Below, piece by piece: positions 10,310-19,268 of a DNA stretch of 64,000 bases. Source of the stretch: Halomonas chromatireducens. Its GTDB lineage: Bacteria > Pseudomonadota > Gammaproteobacteria > Pseudomonadales > Halomonadaceae. The notes under the pieces were generated by a model. It made no database searches. It was not told the origin of the DNA and worked only from the letters and a program-made list of their open reading frames with translations. The stretch covers positions 3,609,306-3,673,305 of the forward strand of contig NZ_CP014226.1 in the NCBI RefSeq assembly GCF_001545155.1, written 5' to 3'. The position numbers and the translations under genes were made by a program. Each line of letters starts with the position of its first letter. Positions within the stretch are counted from its first letter, which is position 1.

Positions 10310-11044
10310 AACGGGCAGCGCCCCGGTCAGTCGAATCACCTGCGGCACCCCCTCGCGGCAGTCCACCCGGCAACCATGAGCCAGTATCTCGACCCCGCGC
10401 TCCGACGCCTCGCCCAGTGCCATCGCATAGGCGGGGTCGAGGTGTGCGGCGGCAGCCACATCCCCGATGCCGGTATGGGCCACGCAGAATAGCAGCACCG
10501 CCCTATGGCCCTGCGCCGCCAGGTCGCCCAGCACGCCCAGATGGCGCCGCCCCCGCTCGCTCACCGCATCGGGGAAATAGCCATGGCCATCGCTCTCCTT
10601 GAGGGTGACCTGCTTGACCTCGACATAGGCGGTTCCCCGCAGCGGATCGTCCAGGCGAAAATCGAGCCGACTCGATGCTGCTCCCCCCTCCGTTGCCACC
10701 TTCGCCTCGCGCTTCAACGTCGCATAGCCCGCCAGGGGCGCCACCTGCCCTGCGCGCAGCGCCTCTTCGACGATACGGTTGGTCCGTCCGGTATGCACCG
10801 ACGCGAATGCCAGGCTACCGTCAGACTGGGGCAACTCGATCAGCTCCCAGGTCCAGGCGAGCTTGCGCGACGGGTTATCGCTGGGTGCCAGCCAGACGCG
10901 GCAGCCCGGCACGTTCACCGCCCGCATGGAGCCGGTATTGGGACAGTGGGCAGTTACCTCACGCCCGTCGGCGAGGCGCACGTCGGCCAGGAAGCGCTTA
11001 TAGCGGCGCAGCAGGGTGCCGGGCACCAGCCGAGGATACTCCAT
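10268..11044 (-). CDS. sfsA: Sugar fermentation stimulation protein homolog SfsA
   Basis: A 258-residue SfsA family protein: MEYPRLVPGTLLRRYKRF start, HCPNTGSM motif, the VEVKQVTL segment and SERGRRHL. SfsA proteins have an OB-fold plus a nuclease-like domain; in E. coli sfsA affects maltose gene expression, but the molecular activity is not settled. Its 3' end overlaps the convergent Rieske gene by 42 bp. The aminotransferase gene lies 30 bp upstream on the same strand. Confidence 0.93.
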   Translation of the reverse strand: MEYPRLVPGTLLRRYKRFLADVRLADGREVTAHCPNTGSMRAVNVPGCRVWLAPSDNPSRKLAWTWELIELPQSDGSLAFASVHTGRTNRIVEEALRAGQVAPLAGYATLKREAKVATEGGAASSRLDFRLDDPLRGTAYVEVKQVTLKESDGHGYFPDAVSERGRRHLGVLGDLAAQGHRAVLLFCVAHTGIGDVAAAAHLDPAYAMALGEASERGVEILAHGCRVDCREGVPQVIRLTGALPVSLTRQLDIALGVD

Positions 11045-11074
11045 GGAAAAACCTCCGATTCATTGCTGCGCCCG

Positions 11075-12238
11075 CTACGGTTGGCGCGCCAGGAAGCGCT
11101 CGAGCCGGGCCACGGCCTCCTCGAGCCGTGCAATACCGGTGGTAAAGGCGATACGCACGTGATGCTCCCCTCCCGTCAGCGCGAAATCGATGCCCGGCGT
11201 GATCGCCACGTTCTCCTCCTCGAGCAGCTGCCGGCAGAAGGCCTGGCTGTCGCGACTATAGCGGGAGATATCCAGCCACAGGTAGAAGGCCCCCTGGGGC
11301 GGCAGCGAGGGCGCCAACCCCAGCCGGGCAAGCCCTGCCAGGAGCGCATCGCGGCGCTGCCCCAGCTCGGCACGGCGCGTCTCGAGGATATCGCGACACT
11401 CAGGCGTGAAGGCGGCCAGTGCCGCGTGCTGGGCCGGGGTGGAGGCCGCCAGGAACACGTTCTGGGCCAGCCGGGTGAGCGGCTCCACTGCCGCCTCGGG
11501 TGCCAGCAGCCAGCCCAGGCGCCAGCCGGTCATGCCGAAGTACTTGGAGAAGCTGTTGACCACGAAGGCATCGGGGGTGATCGCGGCCACCGACAGCGGC
11601 GCGATGTCGTAGCAGAGCCCCTGGTATATCTCGTCCACCAGCAGTTCGCCGCCCCGGGCCGCCACGCTGTCGGCAACCGCGGCAAGCTGCGCCCCATCGA
11701 GCATATGGCCGGTGGGGTTGGAGGGCGTGGCCAGCATCGCCAGGCGGGTGTCCTTCCGCCAGTGTTGCTCGATCAGTGCCGCATCCAGCTGCCAGCCGCT
11801 CTCTGGGCCCACCGGTACGGCATCGACTTCGGCGCCGGCCAGGGCCATGAAGTGGCGATTGCAGGGATAGTTGGGGTCGGCCATCAGCACCCGGTCGCCG
11901 GGGCCAGCCAGCAGCTGGCTGGCCAGCAGGAGCGCTCCTGATGCCCCCGGGGTGACCAGAATCCGTGACGGGTCCACCACGGCACCGAAGTGCTCGGCGT
12001 AGTGCCCGGCGCTCGCCTCGCGCAGCGCCGGTAGCCCCGCTGCCGGCGTATAGCGGGTCTGCCCCGACGCCAGCGCCTGCTGCCCGGCGGCGAGCACCGG
12101 CGCCGGCGTGGTAAAGTCGGGCTCGCCCACCTCCAGGTGTATGACATCGTGCCCGGCTGCCTCACGGGCCTGTGCGATCTCCAGCAGGCTCATCACACGG
12201 AAAGGGGCTACACGATCGACCCGCGCGTTCCACGACAT
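11075..12238 (-). CDS. Class I/II pyridoxal-phosphate aminotransferase
   Basis: A 387-residue fold-type I aminotransferase. The PLP lysine is K232 in NSFSKYFGMTGWR; the TPSNPTG motif (171-177) and VDEIYQ (201-206) are class I hallmarks, and the last arginine region (VRIAFTTG) binds the substrate carboxylate. Substrate is not readable; relatives are annotated as aspartate- or alanine-type aminotransferases. It probably shares a transcript with sfsA and diverges from dksA with a 240-bp gap. Confidence 0.88.
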   Translation of the reverse strand: MSWNARVDRVAPFRVMSLLEIAQAREAAGHDVIHLEVGEPDFTTPAPVLAAGQQALASGQTRYTPAAGLPALREASAGHYAEHFGAVVDPSRILVTPGASGALLLASQLLAGPGDRVLMADPNYPCNRHFMALAGAEVDAVPVGPESGWQLDAALIEQHWRKDTRLAMLATPSNPTGHMLDGAQLAAVADSVAARGGELLVDEIYQGLCYDIAPLSVAAITPDAFVVNSFSKYFGMTGWRLGWLLAPEAAVEPLTRLAQNVFLAASTPAQHAALAAFTPECRDILETRRAELGQRRDALLAGLARLGLAPSLPPQGAFYLWLDISRYSRDSQAFCRQLLEEENVAITPGIDFALTGGEHHVRIAFTTGIARLEEAVARLERFLARQP

Positions 12239-12367
12239 GACTGACTCCCGATTAAAATTTCCGGGCCTGACGGGAACCTTTCACCGCCGGGCTTTCCAAG
12301 GTAGATTCTATCTTTTTTCAAGACCGTCGCGCAGGCCGCTCCCTCGCCAGTATTGCCAAGGTAGCTA

Positions 12368-12396
12368 TTGCAAAGGCGGCGTTTTTCCGCTAAACA
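12368..12396 (+). promoter_or_regulatory. Candidate dksA promoter
   Basis: TTGCAA, 17-bp spacer, TAAACA, located 83 bp upstream of the dksA ATG. Reasonable sigma-70 match, but not the only AT-rich site in the gap. Confidence 0.35.
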
Positions 12397-12478
12397 AGCA
12401 TGCCTTTGGCGTGAGATACCGTGCAGAGTATCGGAGCGGGTATTGATCAGCAGTCACTAAAGTTAAAGAGGCAGTCCC

Positions 12479-12916
12479 ATGCCAGTAGCAGACCAAAAAA
12501 CGGAAGCGCCCAAGAAATTCACCCCGTACGAGCCAGCATCGGGTGAAGAGTACATGAACGAGCAACAGCTGGAGCACTTCCGACAGATCCTGCTGGGCTG
12601 GAAACAGGAGCTCATGGAAGAGGTGGATCGCACCGTGCGCCATCTGCAGGAAGAGGCGAACAACTACGCCGACCCAGCCGATCGTGCCACTCAGGAAGAG
12701 GGCTTCAGCCTCGAACTGCGCACACGGGATCGTGAACGCAAGCTGCTCAAGAAGATCAACGAGACCCTCGATAAGATCGACGAGGACGACTATGGCTTTT
12801 GCGAGGCATGCGGCGTCGAAATCGGCATCCGCCGGCTTGAAGCCCGCCCCACAGCGACACTGTGCGTGGACTGCAAGACCCTGGCCGAGCTCAAGGAGAA
12901 GCAGCTCGGCGGCTGA
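12479..12916 (+). CDS. dksA: RNA polymerase-binding transcription factor DksA
   Basis: Binds the RNA polymerase secondary channel and, with ppGpp, adjusts rRNA and amino-acid promoters. The 145-residue product has the coiled-coil tip DPADRA (65-70) with its two aspartates, and a four-cysteine zinc finger (C108, C111, C129, C132). The preceding AAAGAGGCAGTCCC supports the start. It is followed by a strong terminator and then gluQ, the common gammaproteobacterial order. Confidence 0.97.
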   Translation: MPVADQKTEAPKKFTPYEPASGEEYMNEQQLEHFRQILLGWKQELMEEVDRTVRHLQEEANNYADPADRATQEEGFSLELRTRDRERKLLKKINETLDKIDEDDYGFCEACGVEIGIRRLEARPTATLCVDCKTLAELKEKQLGG

Positions 12917-12941
12917 GCCGCAAACCATTGCTGCTGTCGCA

Positions 12942-12966
12942 ACGGGCACCCCAGGGTGCCCGTTTG
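12942..12966 (+). terminator. Rho-independent terminator after dksA
   Basis: ACGGGCACCC (12942-12951) and GGGTGCCCGT (12954-12963) form a near-perfect stem followed by a short TTT tract. It lies 25 bp after the dksA stop. Confidence 0.75.
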
Positions 12967-12996
12967 CGTGACGACCGCCAACATCGGGAGTCATCC

Positions 12997-13908
12997 ATGC
13001 CCCCTTATCGCGGCCGCTTCGCCCCCACCCCATCCGGCGCACTTCACTTCGGCTCACTGATCGCCGCCCTGGCCAGCTTCCTCGATGCCCGCCAGGCGGA
13101 CGGCCAGTGGTTGCTGCGCATCGAAGACATCGATCCGCCACGCTGCCCCCCCGGGGCCGCCGATACCATCCTGCGTCAGCTCGAGGCCTTCGGGCTGCAC
13201 TGGGACGGCCCGATCCACTGGCAGAGCGACCGCAACGAGGCCTACGCCGCCGCCCTGGAGAACCTGACGTCACAGAGCCTCGCCTACCCCTGCAGCTGTT
13301 CACGCAAGCAGTGGCGCGACTTTCCGATCTACCCCGGCTGGTGTCGCCACGGCGTGCGGGAGCCCGAAAAGCCATGGGCATGGCGACTGCGCAGCGACAA
13401 GGGGCTGCGTCCGATCATGTGGCAGGATAGGCTGTTCGGTATCCAGCGCTTCGATCCGGCCGAGCTGGGCGACGTGGTACTCAAGCGCAAGGATGGTCTC
13501 TGGGCCTACCAGCTGGCCGTGGTGGTCGATGATGCCGACCAGGGCATCACCGATGTGGTGCGTGGCTTCGACCTGCTCGACAATACGCCCTGGCAGCGCC
13601 AGCTGCAGCATGCCCTGGGCCTGCCTGAACCGCGCTACCTGCATCTACCCCTGATCATGAGCCGCGACGGCCAGAAGCTCTCCAAGCAGAACCTGGCACC
13701 AGCGCTCCCCGTGAGAGAGAAGGAGGTGCGCCCACTGCTGCATCGCGCCCTGGCAGCACTGGATCAAGCGCCGCCCGATTCACTGGCCTCCGCACCCGCT
13801 ACCGAGCAGCTCGAATGGGCCATTACCCACTGGGAAGTGGGTCGCATTCGCCCCGAGGCCACCCGGCAGGCTGCTGCTGCCGACATGGCTGCCACTGATC
13901 CACCCTGA
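12997..13908 (+). CDS. gluQ: Glutamyl-Q tRNA(Asp) synthetase
   Basis: Truncated glutamyl-tRNA synthetase paralogue (303 residues) that attaches glutamate to queuosine in tRNA-Asp. It has the HIGH-type motif PTPSGALHFGS near residue 10, the zinc ligands CSCS plus a later Tyr/Cys (GWCRHG), and the KMSKS-type GQKLSKQ; the anticodon-binding domain of full GluRS is absent, as expected. Start ATG has GGGAG seven bases upstream; upstream in-frame sequence belongs to the dksA terminator region. It precedes the cbr genes. Confidence 0.95.
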   Translation: MPPYRGRFAPTPSGALHFGSLIAALASFLDARQADGQWLLRIEDIDPPRCPPGAADTILRQLEAFGLHWDGPIHWQSDRNEAYAAALENLTSQSLAYPCSCSRKQWRDFPIYPGWCRHGVREPEKPWAWRLRSDKGLRPIMWQDRLFGIQRFDPAELGDVVLKRKDGLWAYQLAVVVDDADQGITDVVRGFDLLDNTPWQRQLQHALGLPEPRYLHLPLIMSRDGQKLSKQNLAPALPVREKEVRPLLHRALAALDQAPPDSLASAPATEQLEWAITHWEVGRIRPEATRQAAAADMAATDPP

Positions 13909-13922
13909 CCGAGGAGCACGCC

Positions 13923-14099
13923 GTGTACGTCTATCGCATCATGCTGCTGCTGGTATTCGGGGGCTACCTGCTCTCGCCGCTGCTGATGAGCGGCTGGTCC
14001 AGCCCGGGGGTGGCCTGGTACCGCCCCTTCGTCATATGGGGAATACTTATTGCGCTGACGTTATGGCTGGAGCAGAAGAGGAAGCTGGATGAACAATAG
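13923..14099 (+). CDS. cbrX: Small membrane protein overlapping cbrA (CbrX-like)
   Basis: A 58-codon ORF starting at GTG, with a GAGGAGC Shine-Dalgarno in GACCGAGGAGCACGCC. The product has two hydrophobic stretches (LLLVFGGYLLSPLL near 8-21 and FVIWGILIALTLWL near 36-49) and a charged C-terminus, so a small inner-membrane protein. Its last 11 bases overlap the cbrA start, implying translational coupling. In Pseudomonas a short ORF called cbrX sits at exactly this place; the name is given on position and shape, not on sequence comparison. Confidence 0.7.
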   Translation: MYVYRIMLLLVFGGYLLSPLLMSGWSSPGVAWYRPFVIWGILIALTLWLEQKRKLDEQ

Positions 14100-17040
14100 C
14101 CTGGCCAGCGTCTTCGCCCTGGGCACCAGCTATCTGCTGCTGATGTTCCTGTGCGCCCTGGCGGTGGAGCGCGGCTGGATCGGCCGCCGCATTACCCGCC
14201 ACCCCGCCGTCTATACCCTGGCATTAGGGGTGTATGCCAGCGCCTGGGCCATCTACGGCAGCCTGGAGCTTGCCGCCAGCGAAGGGTACGGCTATCTCGC
14301 CTACTACCTGGGCGTGGCCGGCGCTTTCCTGCTGGCGCCGGTCCTGCTGGTCCCCATTCAGCGCATGACCCATACCTACCAGCTCTCCTCGCTGGCCGAT
14401 CTCTTTGCCTTTCGCTTTCGCTCACGCTGGGTCGGCACCCTGGTAACGATCATCAGTCTGCTGGCTGTGCTTCCCCTGCTCGCTCTACAGGTGCAGACCC
14501 TGGGTGATGCCATCTACCTGATGACAGGCGCGGCCTCACCTGCCCTCCTGGCACTGGTCTTCAGCGCTCTTATAGCCCTGTTCGCCATGCTTTTCGGTAC
14601 CCGGCACAGGCACCAGTACGCTCGGCATGACACGCTGCTGACGGTCATCGCCTTGACCTCGCTCATCAAGCTCGGCGCCATGCTGGCGCTGGGAGGAATT
14701 GCCCTGTTCGTGGTCTTCGATGGTCCAGCCGACCTGCAGCTCTGGCTGGATGGCCCCGGCCAGGCCTATCAGGCGGGAGTGACACAGCCCGATGCGGCCC
14801 ACTGGCGCACCCTCTTGCTGCTGTTTTTCGCCGCGGCCTTGCTGATGCCGCACATCTTCCATATTACCTTTGCCGAGACGCTCTCACGGCACACCCTGCT
14901 TCAAGCCAGCTGGTCCCTGCCACTGTTTCTGCTGCTGATGGCAATACCTGTGCCGCTGATCCTGTGGGCCGGCCAGCGACTGGGAAGCGATCAACTGATC
15001 GGTTCCGCCTATCTGGCCTTCGGGCTATCGGAATCATTCTGGGTCCAGGCGCTCGCCTTCATCGCCGGCCTGGCCGCCACAAGCGCGACCATGGTGATCA
15101 TCGCCCTGGCCCTGTCGGGGATGATCCTCAATCATGTGCTGCTGGTCGCGCACCCCCCGGAAGCCCAACCCAACCTCTATCGCTGGCTGCGCTGGCTTCG
15201 TCGCGGGCTGATCGCCGCGGTAATCCTGGGTGGGTGGCTCTTCTACCGTACTGTCGGGGTCAATCATGACCTGACCACCCTCGGGCTCGCCGCCTTTGTA
15301 GGCATGGCGCAGTGCCTGCCGGGCCTGCTTGCGCTGCTCTACTGGCCCGGAGCCAATCGCAAGGGCATGGTATCGGGCCTGGTCATCGGGACCCTGGTCT
15401 GGCTTGTCGGCCTGTGGCTACCCCTGCTCACAGCCCTCCCCGCCCTGGTGCTGATACCACCCGGGCTGGAGATGCTCACCGGCGAGCCGAACTGGTATGT
15501 CGTAACCCTAGTGTCGCTGGCCGCAAACAGCCTGACTTTCATCATCGTGTCGCTGGCCACCCGTACCTCTCCCGGCGAGCGTGCCGCTGCCGAGGCCTGC
15601 TCGGTGGACGCCGTGATCCGCCCCAAGCGCCTGCCCCTGCAGGCAGCCACCGGTGAAGAGTTCAAGCAACCCCTGGCCAGGGCGCTCGGTGACGAAGTCG
15701 CCGAACGGGAAGTGGAGCGAGCCCTGACCGACCTGGGCCTTTCCCCCCTGGACGGCCGCCCCTATGCGTTGCGCCGCCTGCGCGACCGGATCCAGGCCAA
15801 CCTTTCCGGCCTCATGGGGCCTTCGGTGGCCCAGGATATCGTCGACCGCTACCTGCCCTACCGGCGTGGTGGCCAGGAACCCACCGACGACATCCACTTC
15901 GTCGAGAGCCGCCTGGAAGCCTATCGCTCACGCCTGACCGGACTGGCCCGGGAGCTGGATGGGCTACGTCGCTACCATCGTCGCATCCTGACACGGCTAC
16001 CCGTGGGGCTGTGCGCCTTCGGTGTCGACGACGAACTGCTGATGTGGAACGACGCCCTGGCCGAGCTCTCCGGCATCGATGGCAATAGCGTGATCGGCGC
16101 CCGCCGCGACGGCCTCCCCGCCCCCTGGGGAGATCTGTTGAGTCGAGCCGAGCAGGAGGATCACCTCTACAAGCAGGCGGTGACACTGGAGGACGGCACC
16201 CGCTACCTGACCCTGCACCGGGCCGAACTCAAGGCCGACGACGACGTCCGCGGCGGCACCGTGATACTGATCGAGGACCATAGCGAAATGAAGTGGCTGG
16301 AAGACGAGCTGGTCCATGCGGCTCGTCTTGCCTCCATCGGCCAGCTTGCCGCCGGGGTCGCCCATGAGATCGGCAACCCCATCACCGGCATCTCGTCGCT
16401 GGCCCAGAACCTGCGCTATGACACCAGTGATCCCGAAGTCCTGGAAACTGCTGCCCAGATACAGCAGTTGACCGACCGTGTCTCCCGTATCGTGAGCTCA
16501 CTGGTGGGCTTCGCCCACGGCGGCCGCCACATCGGCGGCACCAGCTTCGCCCCGGTCGCAGTCGCGGCCGTTACCGACGAGGCCTTGCACTTGTTACAGC
16601 TGGCACGCTCAGGCGAGGATGTGAGGTACCATAATCTCTGCCCTGCCGAACTGGAGGTGATCGGCGATGCCCAGCGGCTCCAGCAGGTGATGATCAATCT
16701 GCTGAGCAATGCCCGCGACGCCAGCCAGCCGGGTGGCAACATAGTGATAGCCGCGGAGCCGGAAGGCCGCATGGTGAGAGTGACCGTCACCGACGAAGGC
16801 GAGGGGCTCGACGCCAGAGTCCGCGATCACCTGTTCGAGCCCTTCACTACTACCAAGCCACCGGGTGAGGGAACCGGCCTGGGGCTGCCGCTGGTCTACA
16901 GCATCATTGCCGAGCATCATGGAAGAATCGAAATCGAGTCACCGCCCCCCGGGCATGAATGCGGCACCCGCATCTGCCTGTGGCTGCCCACCGAACGACA
17001 GGATGGTGAAGAGACGAATGAGCAGGATTCTGATCGTTGA
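14089..17040 (+). CDS. cbrA: Sensor histidine kinase CbrA with transporter-like N-terminus
   Basis: Controls CbrB and through it carbon/nitrogen source choice. The 983-residue product begins with an SLC5-like (solute:sodium symporter) membrane domain of about 13 helices (1-500), followed by a linker, a PAS domain (about 620-740), the dimerisation/phosphoacceptor site with His759 in VAHEIGNP, and a GHKL ATPase domain (N box LLSNARDA, G boxes DEGEGL and GTGLGLPL). Length and domain order match Pseudomonas CbrA. The substrate sensed or transported is unknown; histidine transport has been reported for a Pseudomonas homolog. It overlaps the small ORF upstream by 11 bp and cbrB by 23 bp. Confidence 0.95.
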   Translation: MNNSLASVFALGTSYLLLMFLCALAVERGWIGRRITRHPAVYTLALGVYASAWAIYGSLELAASEGYGYLAYYLGVAGAFLLAPVLLVPIQRMTHTYQLSSLADLFAFRFRSRWVGTLVTIISLLAVLPLLALQVQTLGDAIYLMTGAASPALLALVFSALIALFAMLFGTRHRHQYARHDTLLTVIALTSLIKLGAMLALGGIALFVVFDGPADLQLWLDGPGQAYQAGVTQPDAAHWRTLLLLFFAAALLMPHIFHITFAETLSRHTLLQASWSLPLFLLLMAIPVPLILWAGQRLGSDQLIGSAYLAFGLSESFWVQALAFIAGLAATSATMVIIALALSGMILNHVLLVAHPPEAQPNLYRWLRWLRRGLIAAVILGGWLFYRTVGVNHDLTTLGLAAFVGMAQCLPGLLALLYWPGANRKGMVSGLVIGTLVWLVGLWLPLLTALPALVLIPPGLEMLTGEPNWYVVTLVSLAANSLTFIIVSLATRTSPGERAAAEACSVDAVIRPKRLPLQAATGEEFKQPLARALGDEVAEREVERALTDLGLSPLDGRPYALRRLRDRIQANLSGLMGPSVAQDIVDRYLPYRRGGQEPTDDIHFVESRLEAYRSRLTGLARELDGLRRYHRRILTRLPVGLCAFGVDDELLMWNDALAELSGIDGNSVIGARRDGLPAPWGDLLSRAEQEDHLYKQAVTLEDGTRYLTLHRAELKADDDVRGGTVILIEDHSEMKWLEDELVHAARLASIGQLAAGVAHEIGNPITGISSLAQNLRYDTSDPEVLETAAQIQQLTDRVSRIVSSLVGFAHGGRHIGGTSFAPVAVAAVTDEALHLLQLARSGEDVRYHNLCPAELEVIGDAQRLQQVMINLLSNARDASQPGGNIVIAAEPEGRMVRVTVTDEGEGLDARVRDHLFEPFTTTKPPGEGTGLGLPLVYSIIAEHHGRIEIESPPPGHECGTRICLWLPTERQDGEETNEQDSDR

Positions 17041-18412
17041 AGACGAGGCTATCATTCGCACCGCCCTTCGGCGGCTGCTGGAACGCCATGACTATCGCGT
17101 CAGTGAAGCCGGCTCGGTCGATGAGGCGCTCGCCCTGGATCCCAAGAACTTCGATTTGGTGATCAGCGACCTACGCCTGCCCGGCGAGCCGGGAACCGCC
17201 CTTATCGCCAGCGTGGCGCCGGTTCCGGTGCTGATCATGACCAGCTACGCCAGCATGCGCTCGGCGGTCGATGCCCTGAAGGAAGGCGCCGTCGACTATG
17301 TGGCCAAGCCATTCGACCATGACGAGCTGCTCGAAACGGTGTCCAGGGTACTGCACCAGCACTCCTCCCAGCGCTCGCCGCCGCCGGACATCACCGATGC
17401 GGGTGGCTCGCGCCAGCAGATGATCGGCGAGTGTCACGCCATGCAGGCTGTCTACACACGCATCCGCAAGACGGCACCGGCAGACGTCACGGTGCTGATC
17501 CAGGGCGAGTCGGGAACCGGCAAGGAGCTGGTGGCCCGGGCCATTCATCAGCAGAGCAAGCGCGCCGCGGCAGCGCTGATCAGCGTCAACTGCGCCGCCA
17601 TTCCCGAGACGCTGATCGAATCCGAGCTCTTCGGCCATGAAAAAGGGGCTTTCACCGGCGCCAGTGCCGCTCGCACCGGACTGGTGGAGGCAGCCGACGG
17701 CGGCACCCTGTTTCTTGACGAAATCGGGGAACTGCCCCTGGATGCACAGGCACGCCTGCTGCGGGTCCTGCAGGAGGGTGAGATCCGCCGTATCGGCTCG
17801 GTGGAGACCCGTCATGTCAATGTTCGCCTCATCGCCGCCACCCACCGCGACCTGCGGGCCCTGTCGAAGACCGGCGAGTTCCGGCTCGATCTCTACTATC
17901 GCCTCAACGTGATGCAGATCGACCTGCCACCGCTGCGCGACCGCGAGGAGGATGTCCTGACCATCGCCGATGTTTTGCTGGAAAAGGCGTGCCGGCGTCA
18001 CGAGCGCAACGGCCTGCGTCTCTCACGTGCCGCACGCCAGGAAATCAGGGACTACCCTTGGCCGGGCAACGTCCGCGAACTGGAGAATGCTCTGGAGCGC
18101 GGCGTGATACTCGCGGAAGGTCACCTGATCCACCCCGATGACCTGGGCCTCCACCCCGCTCGGCCGGCCTCATCCCGGCTGCCCCTCGAACCGATGCCGA
18201 GAACGGTCGATCCGGTCGAGAGCGAACAGGACGAGAATGGTGACGACCTTTCCCTGGAGGATTATTTCCAGCATTTCGTCCTGGAGCATCAGGATCAGAT
18301 GAGCGAGACGGAGCTTGCCCAGAAGCTGGGCATCAGTCGCAAGTGCCTGTGGGAGCGGCGCCAGCGCCTGGGCATTCCGCGCAAGAAGCAGGCCCGACGC
18401 AGCAGTGCCTAA
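17018..18412 (+). CDS. cbrB: NtrC-type sigma-54 response regulator CbrB
   Basis: Activates sigma-54 promoters, chiefly that of the decoy RNA crcZ in Pseudomonas. The 464-residue protein has a receiver domain with Asp51 (VISDLRLPG), an AAA+ domain with Walker A GESGTGKE, the sigma-54 contact loop GAFTGA, DEIGELP, and a C-terminal Fis-type helix-turn-helix ([20 protein letters not shown]). The ATG at 17018 begins [10 protein letters not shown], the standard receiver N-terminus; it overlaps cbrA by 23 bp. The gene is followed by a strong terminator and then by the CrcZ-like RNA region, exactly its expected target. Confidence 0.95.
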   Translation: MSRILIVEDEAIIRTALRRLLERHDYRVSEAGSVDEALALDPKNFDLVISDLRLPGEPGTALIASVAPVPVLIMTSYASMRSAVDALKEGAVDYVAKPFDHDELLETVSRVLHQHSSQRSPPPDITDAGGSRQQMIGECHAMQAVYTRIRKTAPADVTVLIQGESGTGKELVARAIHQQSKRAAAALISVNCAAIPETLIESELFGHEKGAFTGASAARTGLVEAADGGTLFLDEIGELPLDAQARLLRVLQEGEIRRIGSVETRHVNVRLIAATHRDLRALSKTGEFRLDLYYRLNVMQIDLPPLRDREEDVLTIADVLLEKACRRHERNGLRLSRAARQEIRDYPWPGNVRELENALERGVILAEGHLIHPDDLGLHPARPASSRLPLEPMPRTVDPVESEQDENGDDLSLEDYFQHFVLEHQDQMSETELAQKLGISRKCLWERRQRLGIPRKKQARRSSA

Positions 18413-18455
18413 CCCATCAGCGATGGGGTGCGAGGGCCGACTACGACTATTGTCC

Positions 18456-18489
18456 AAGCGCCGCTGGCATATGCCAGCGGCGCTTTTTT
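18456..18489 (+). terminator. Strong rho-independent terminator after cbrB
   Basis: A perfect 15-bp stem, AAGCGCCGCTGGCAT facing ATGCCAGCGGCGCTT, followed by TTTT and G. It isolates cbrA-cbrB transcription from the sRNA region downstream. Confidence 0.9.
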
Positions 18490-18515
18490 GCTGATTCGCC
18501 GGGGGTTTTGCACCA

Positions 18516-18570
18516 GGTGTTACCTTACCACCCAGAATTTGCCCCGCGATGGCTCAAGCCGGGTAACACC
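18516..18570. promoter_or_regulatory. Probable CbrB binding sites upstream of the CrcZ-like RNA
   Basis: GGTGTTACC (18516-18524) and GGTAACACC (18562-18570) are perfect 9-bp inverted copies 46 bp apart, 74-128 bp upstream of the sigma-54 -24 element, the normal distance for enhancer sites. TGTTAC/GTAACA half-sites are the recalled Pseudomonas CbrB pattern. A near-identical box recurs before panB. Confidence 0.65.
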
Positions 18571-18642
18571 CGATGGGGGACCGCATCGGCTTTACCACGC
18601 ACCAAAACGTAACCCACTGTTTTGCAATGCCGATAACCGTCA

Positions 18643-18658
18643 TGGCATGTGGCGTGCA
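18643..18658 (+). promoter_or_regulatory. Sigma-54 promoter of the CrcZ-like RNA
   Basis: TGGCATGTGGCGTGCA carries GG and GC separated by exactly 10 bases, matching the -24/-12 consensus TGGCAC-N5-TTGCA well. Transcription would begin about 12 bases after the GC, near 18669. It lies downstream of cbrB, which encodes a sigma-54 activator. Confidence 0.75.
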
Positions 18659-18668
18659 ATATTTACGG

Positions 18669-19170
18669 GTAAGAAAAACAACATCCGACTGTCACCCGCG
18701 CCAACAACAACAACAAGGCGGTCAGGCGAGACAGAGCCCGCACCAACAACAACAAGGCGGGTTGTGAACGATGCGGACGCGGGAGCAATAACAACAAGCT
18801 CATCCCGACATGCTCCGCCCTTCGAAGCCTTGAACAACAGCAACAATATGCGCTCGAAGCACCGGATCCCAGGACGCGACGCGCTCACAATGGCTACCAA
18901 CAAGAACAAGGGCCAGAGAAGCGCGCCTTCGGCAACAATAGCAACAAGCCGAAGGTAGGCATATTCACGATGCCGTCGTGGTTGGATTATTGTTTTGAAT
19001 ACGAGGCGGTCGCAACCAGGAACGTCAACAATCACAACAACATTGCTTGCCTGTGAAATCTTGGTGACTGTGGTGCGTATTCAAGGCGATGTGCCATCAC
19101 GAAGAAGAAACAGCCGCATGGACGCAGCATTTTCAGCTTGTCAGAGGAGGCCAATCGGCCTCCTCTTTTG
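18669..19170 (+). ncRNA. crcZ: CrcZ-like Hfq/Crc-sequestering small RNA
   Basis: A ~500-nt intergenic transcript unit between cbrB and pcnB, the position of crcZ in Pseudomonas, bounded by a sigma-54 promoter and a strong terminator. It contains at least eight A-rich AAN-type repeats: 18671-18683, 18703-18716, 18743-18755, 18787-18797, 18832-18848, 18898-18909, 18934-18947 and 19026-19043. At least six fall in loops of short hairpins, for example CCTTCGGC (18926-18933)/GCCGAAGG (18948-18955) around AACAATAGCAACAA. In Pseudomonas such repeats bind Hfq with Crc and titrate them from catabolic mRNAs. No plausible protein is encoded. Exact ends are inferred. Confidence 0.8.
19143..19170 (+). terminator. 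Terminator of the CrcZ-like RNA
   Basis: AGAGGAGGCC (19143-19152), loop AATC, GGCCTCCTCT (19157-19166), then TTT. A 10-bp perfect stem; it closes the sRNA and lies 99 bp before pcnB. Confidence 0.85.
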
Positions 19171-19268
19171 CTGTTTGGGCTGTACAGCGATTCGGCGCAG
19201 CGCTTTGCAAGGTGTCGCTGGTCGACTACCCTCAACAACTTTCGCAAACTGCGAGTCGATATCGCCGC

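Noticed and set aside
18428..18958. A Thr/Asn-rich 176-codon frame in the cbrB-pcnB gap
   Set aside because: It crosses the cbrB terminator and the sigma-54 promoter; the Asn/Thr runs are just AAC repeats of the RNA.
18700..19045. Possible CRISPR array or microsatellite from the repeated AACAAC units
   Set aside because: Units are short, unequally spaced and sit in loops of different stems; no constant repeat and no cas genes.
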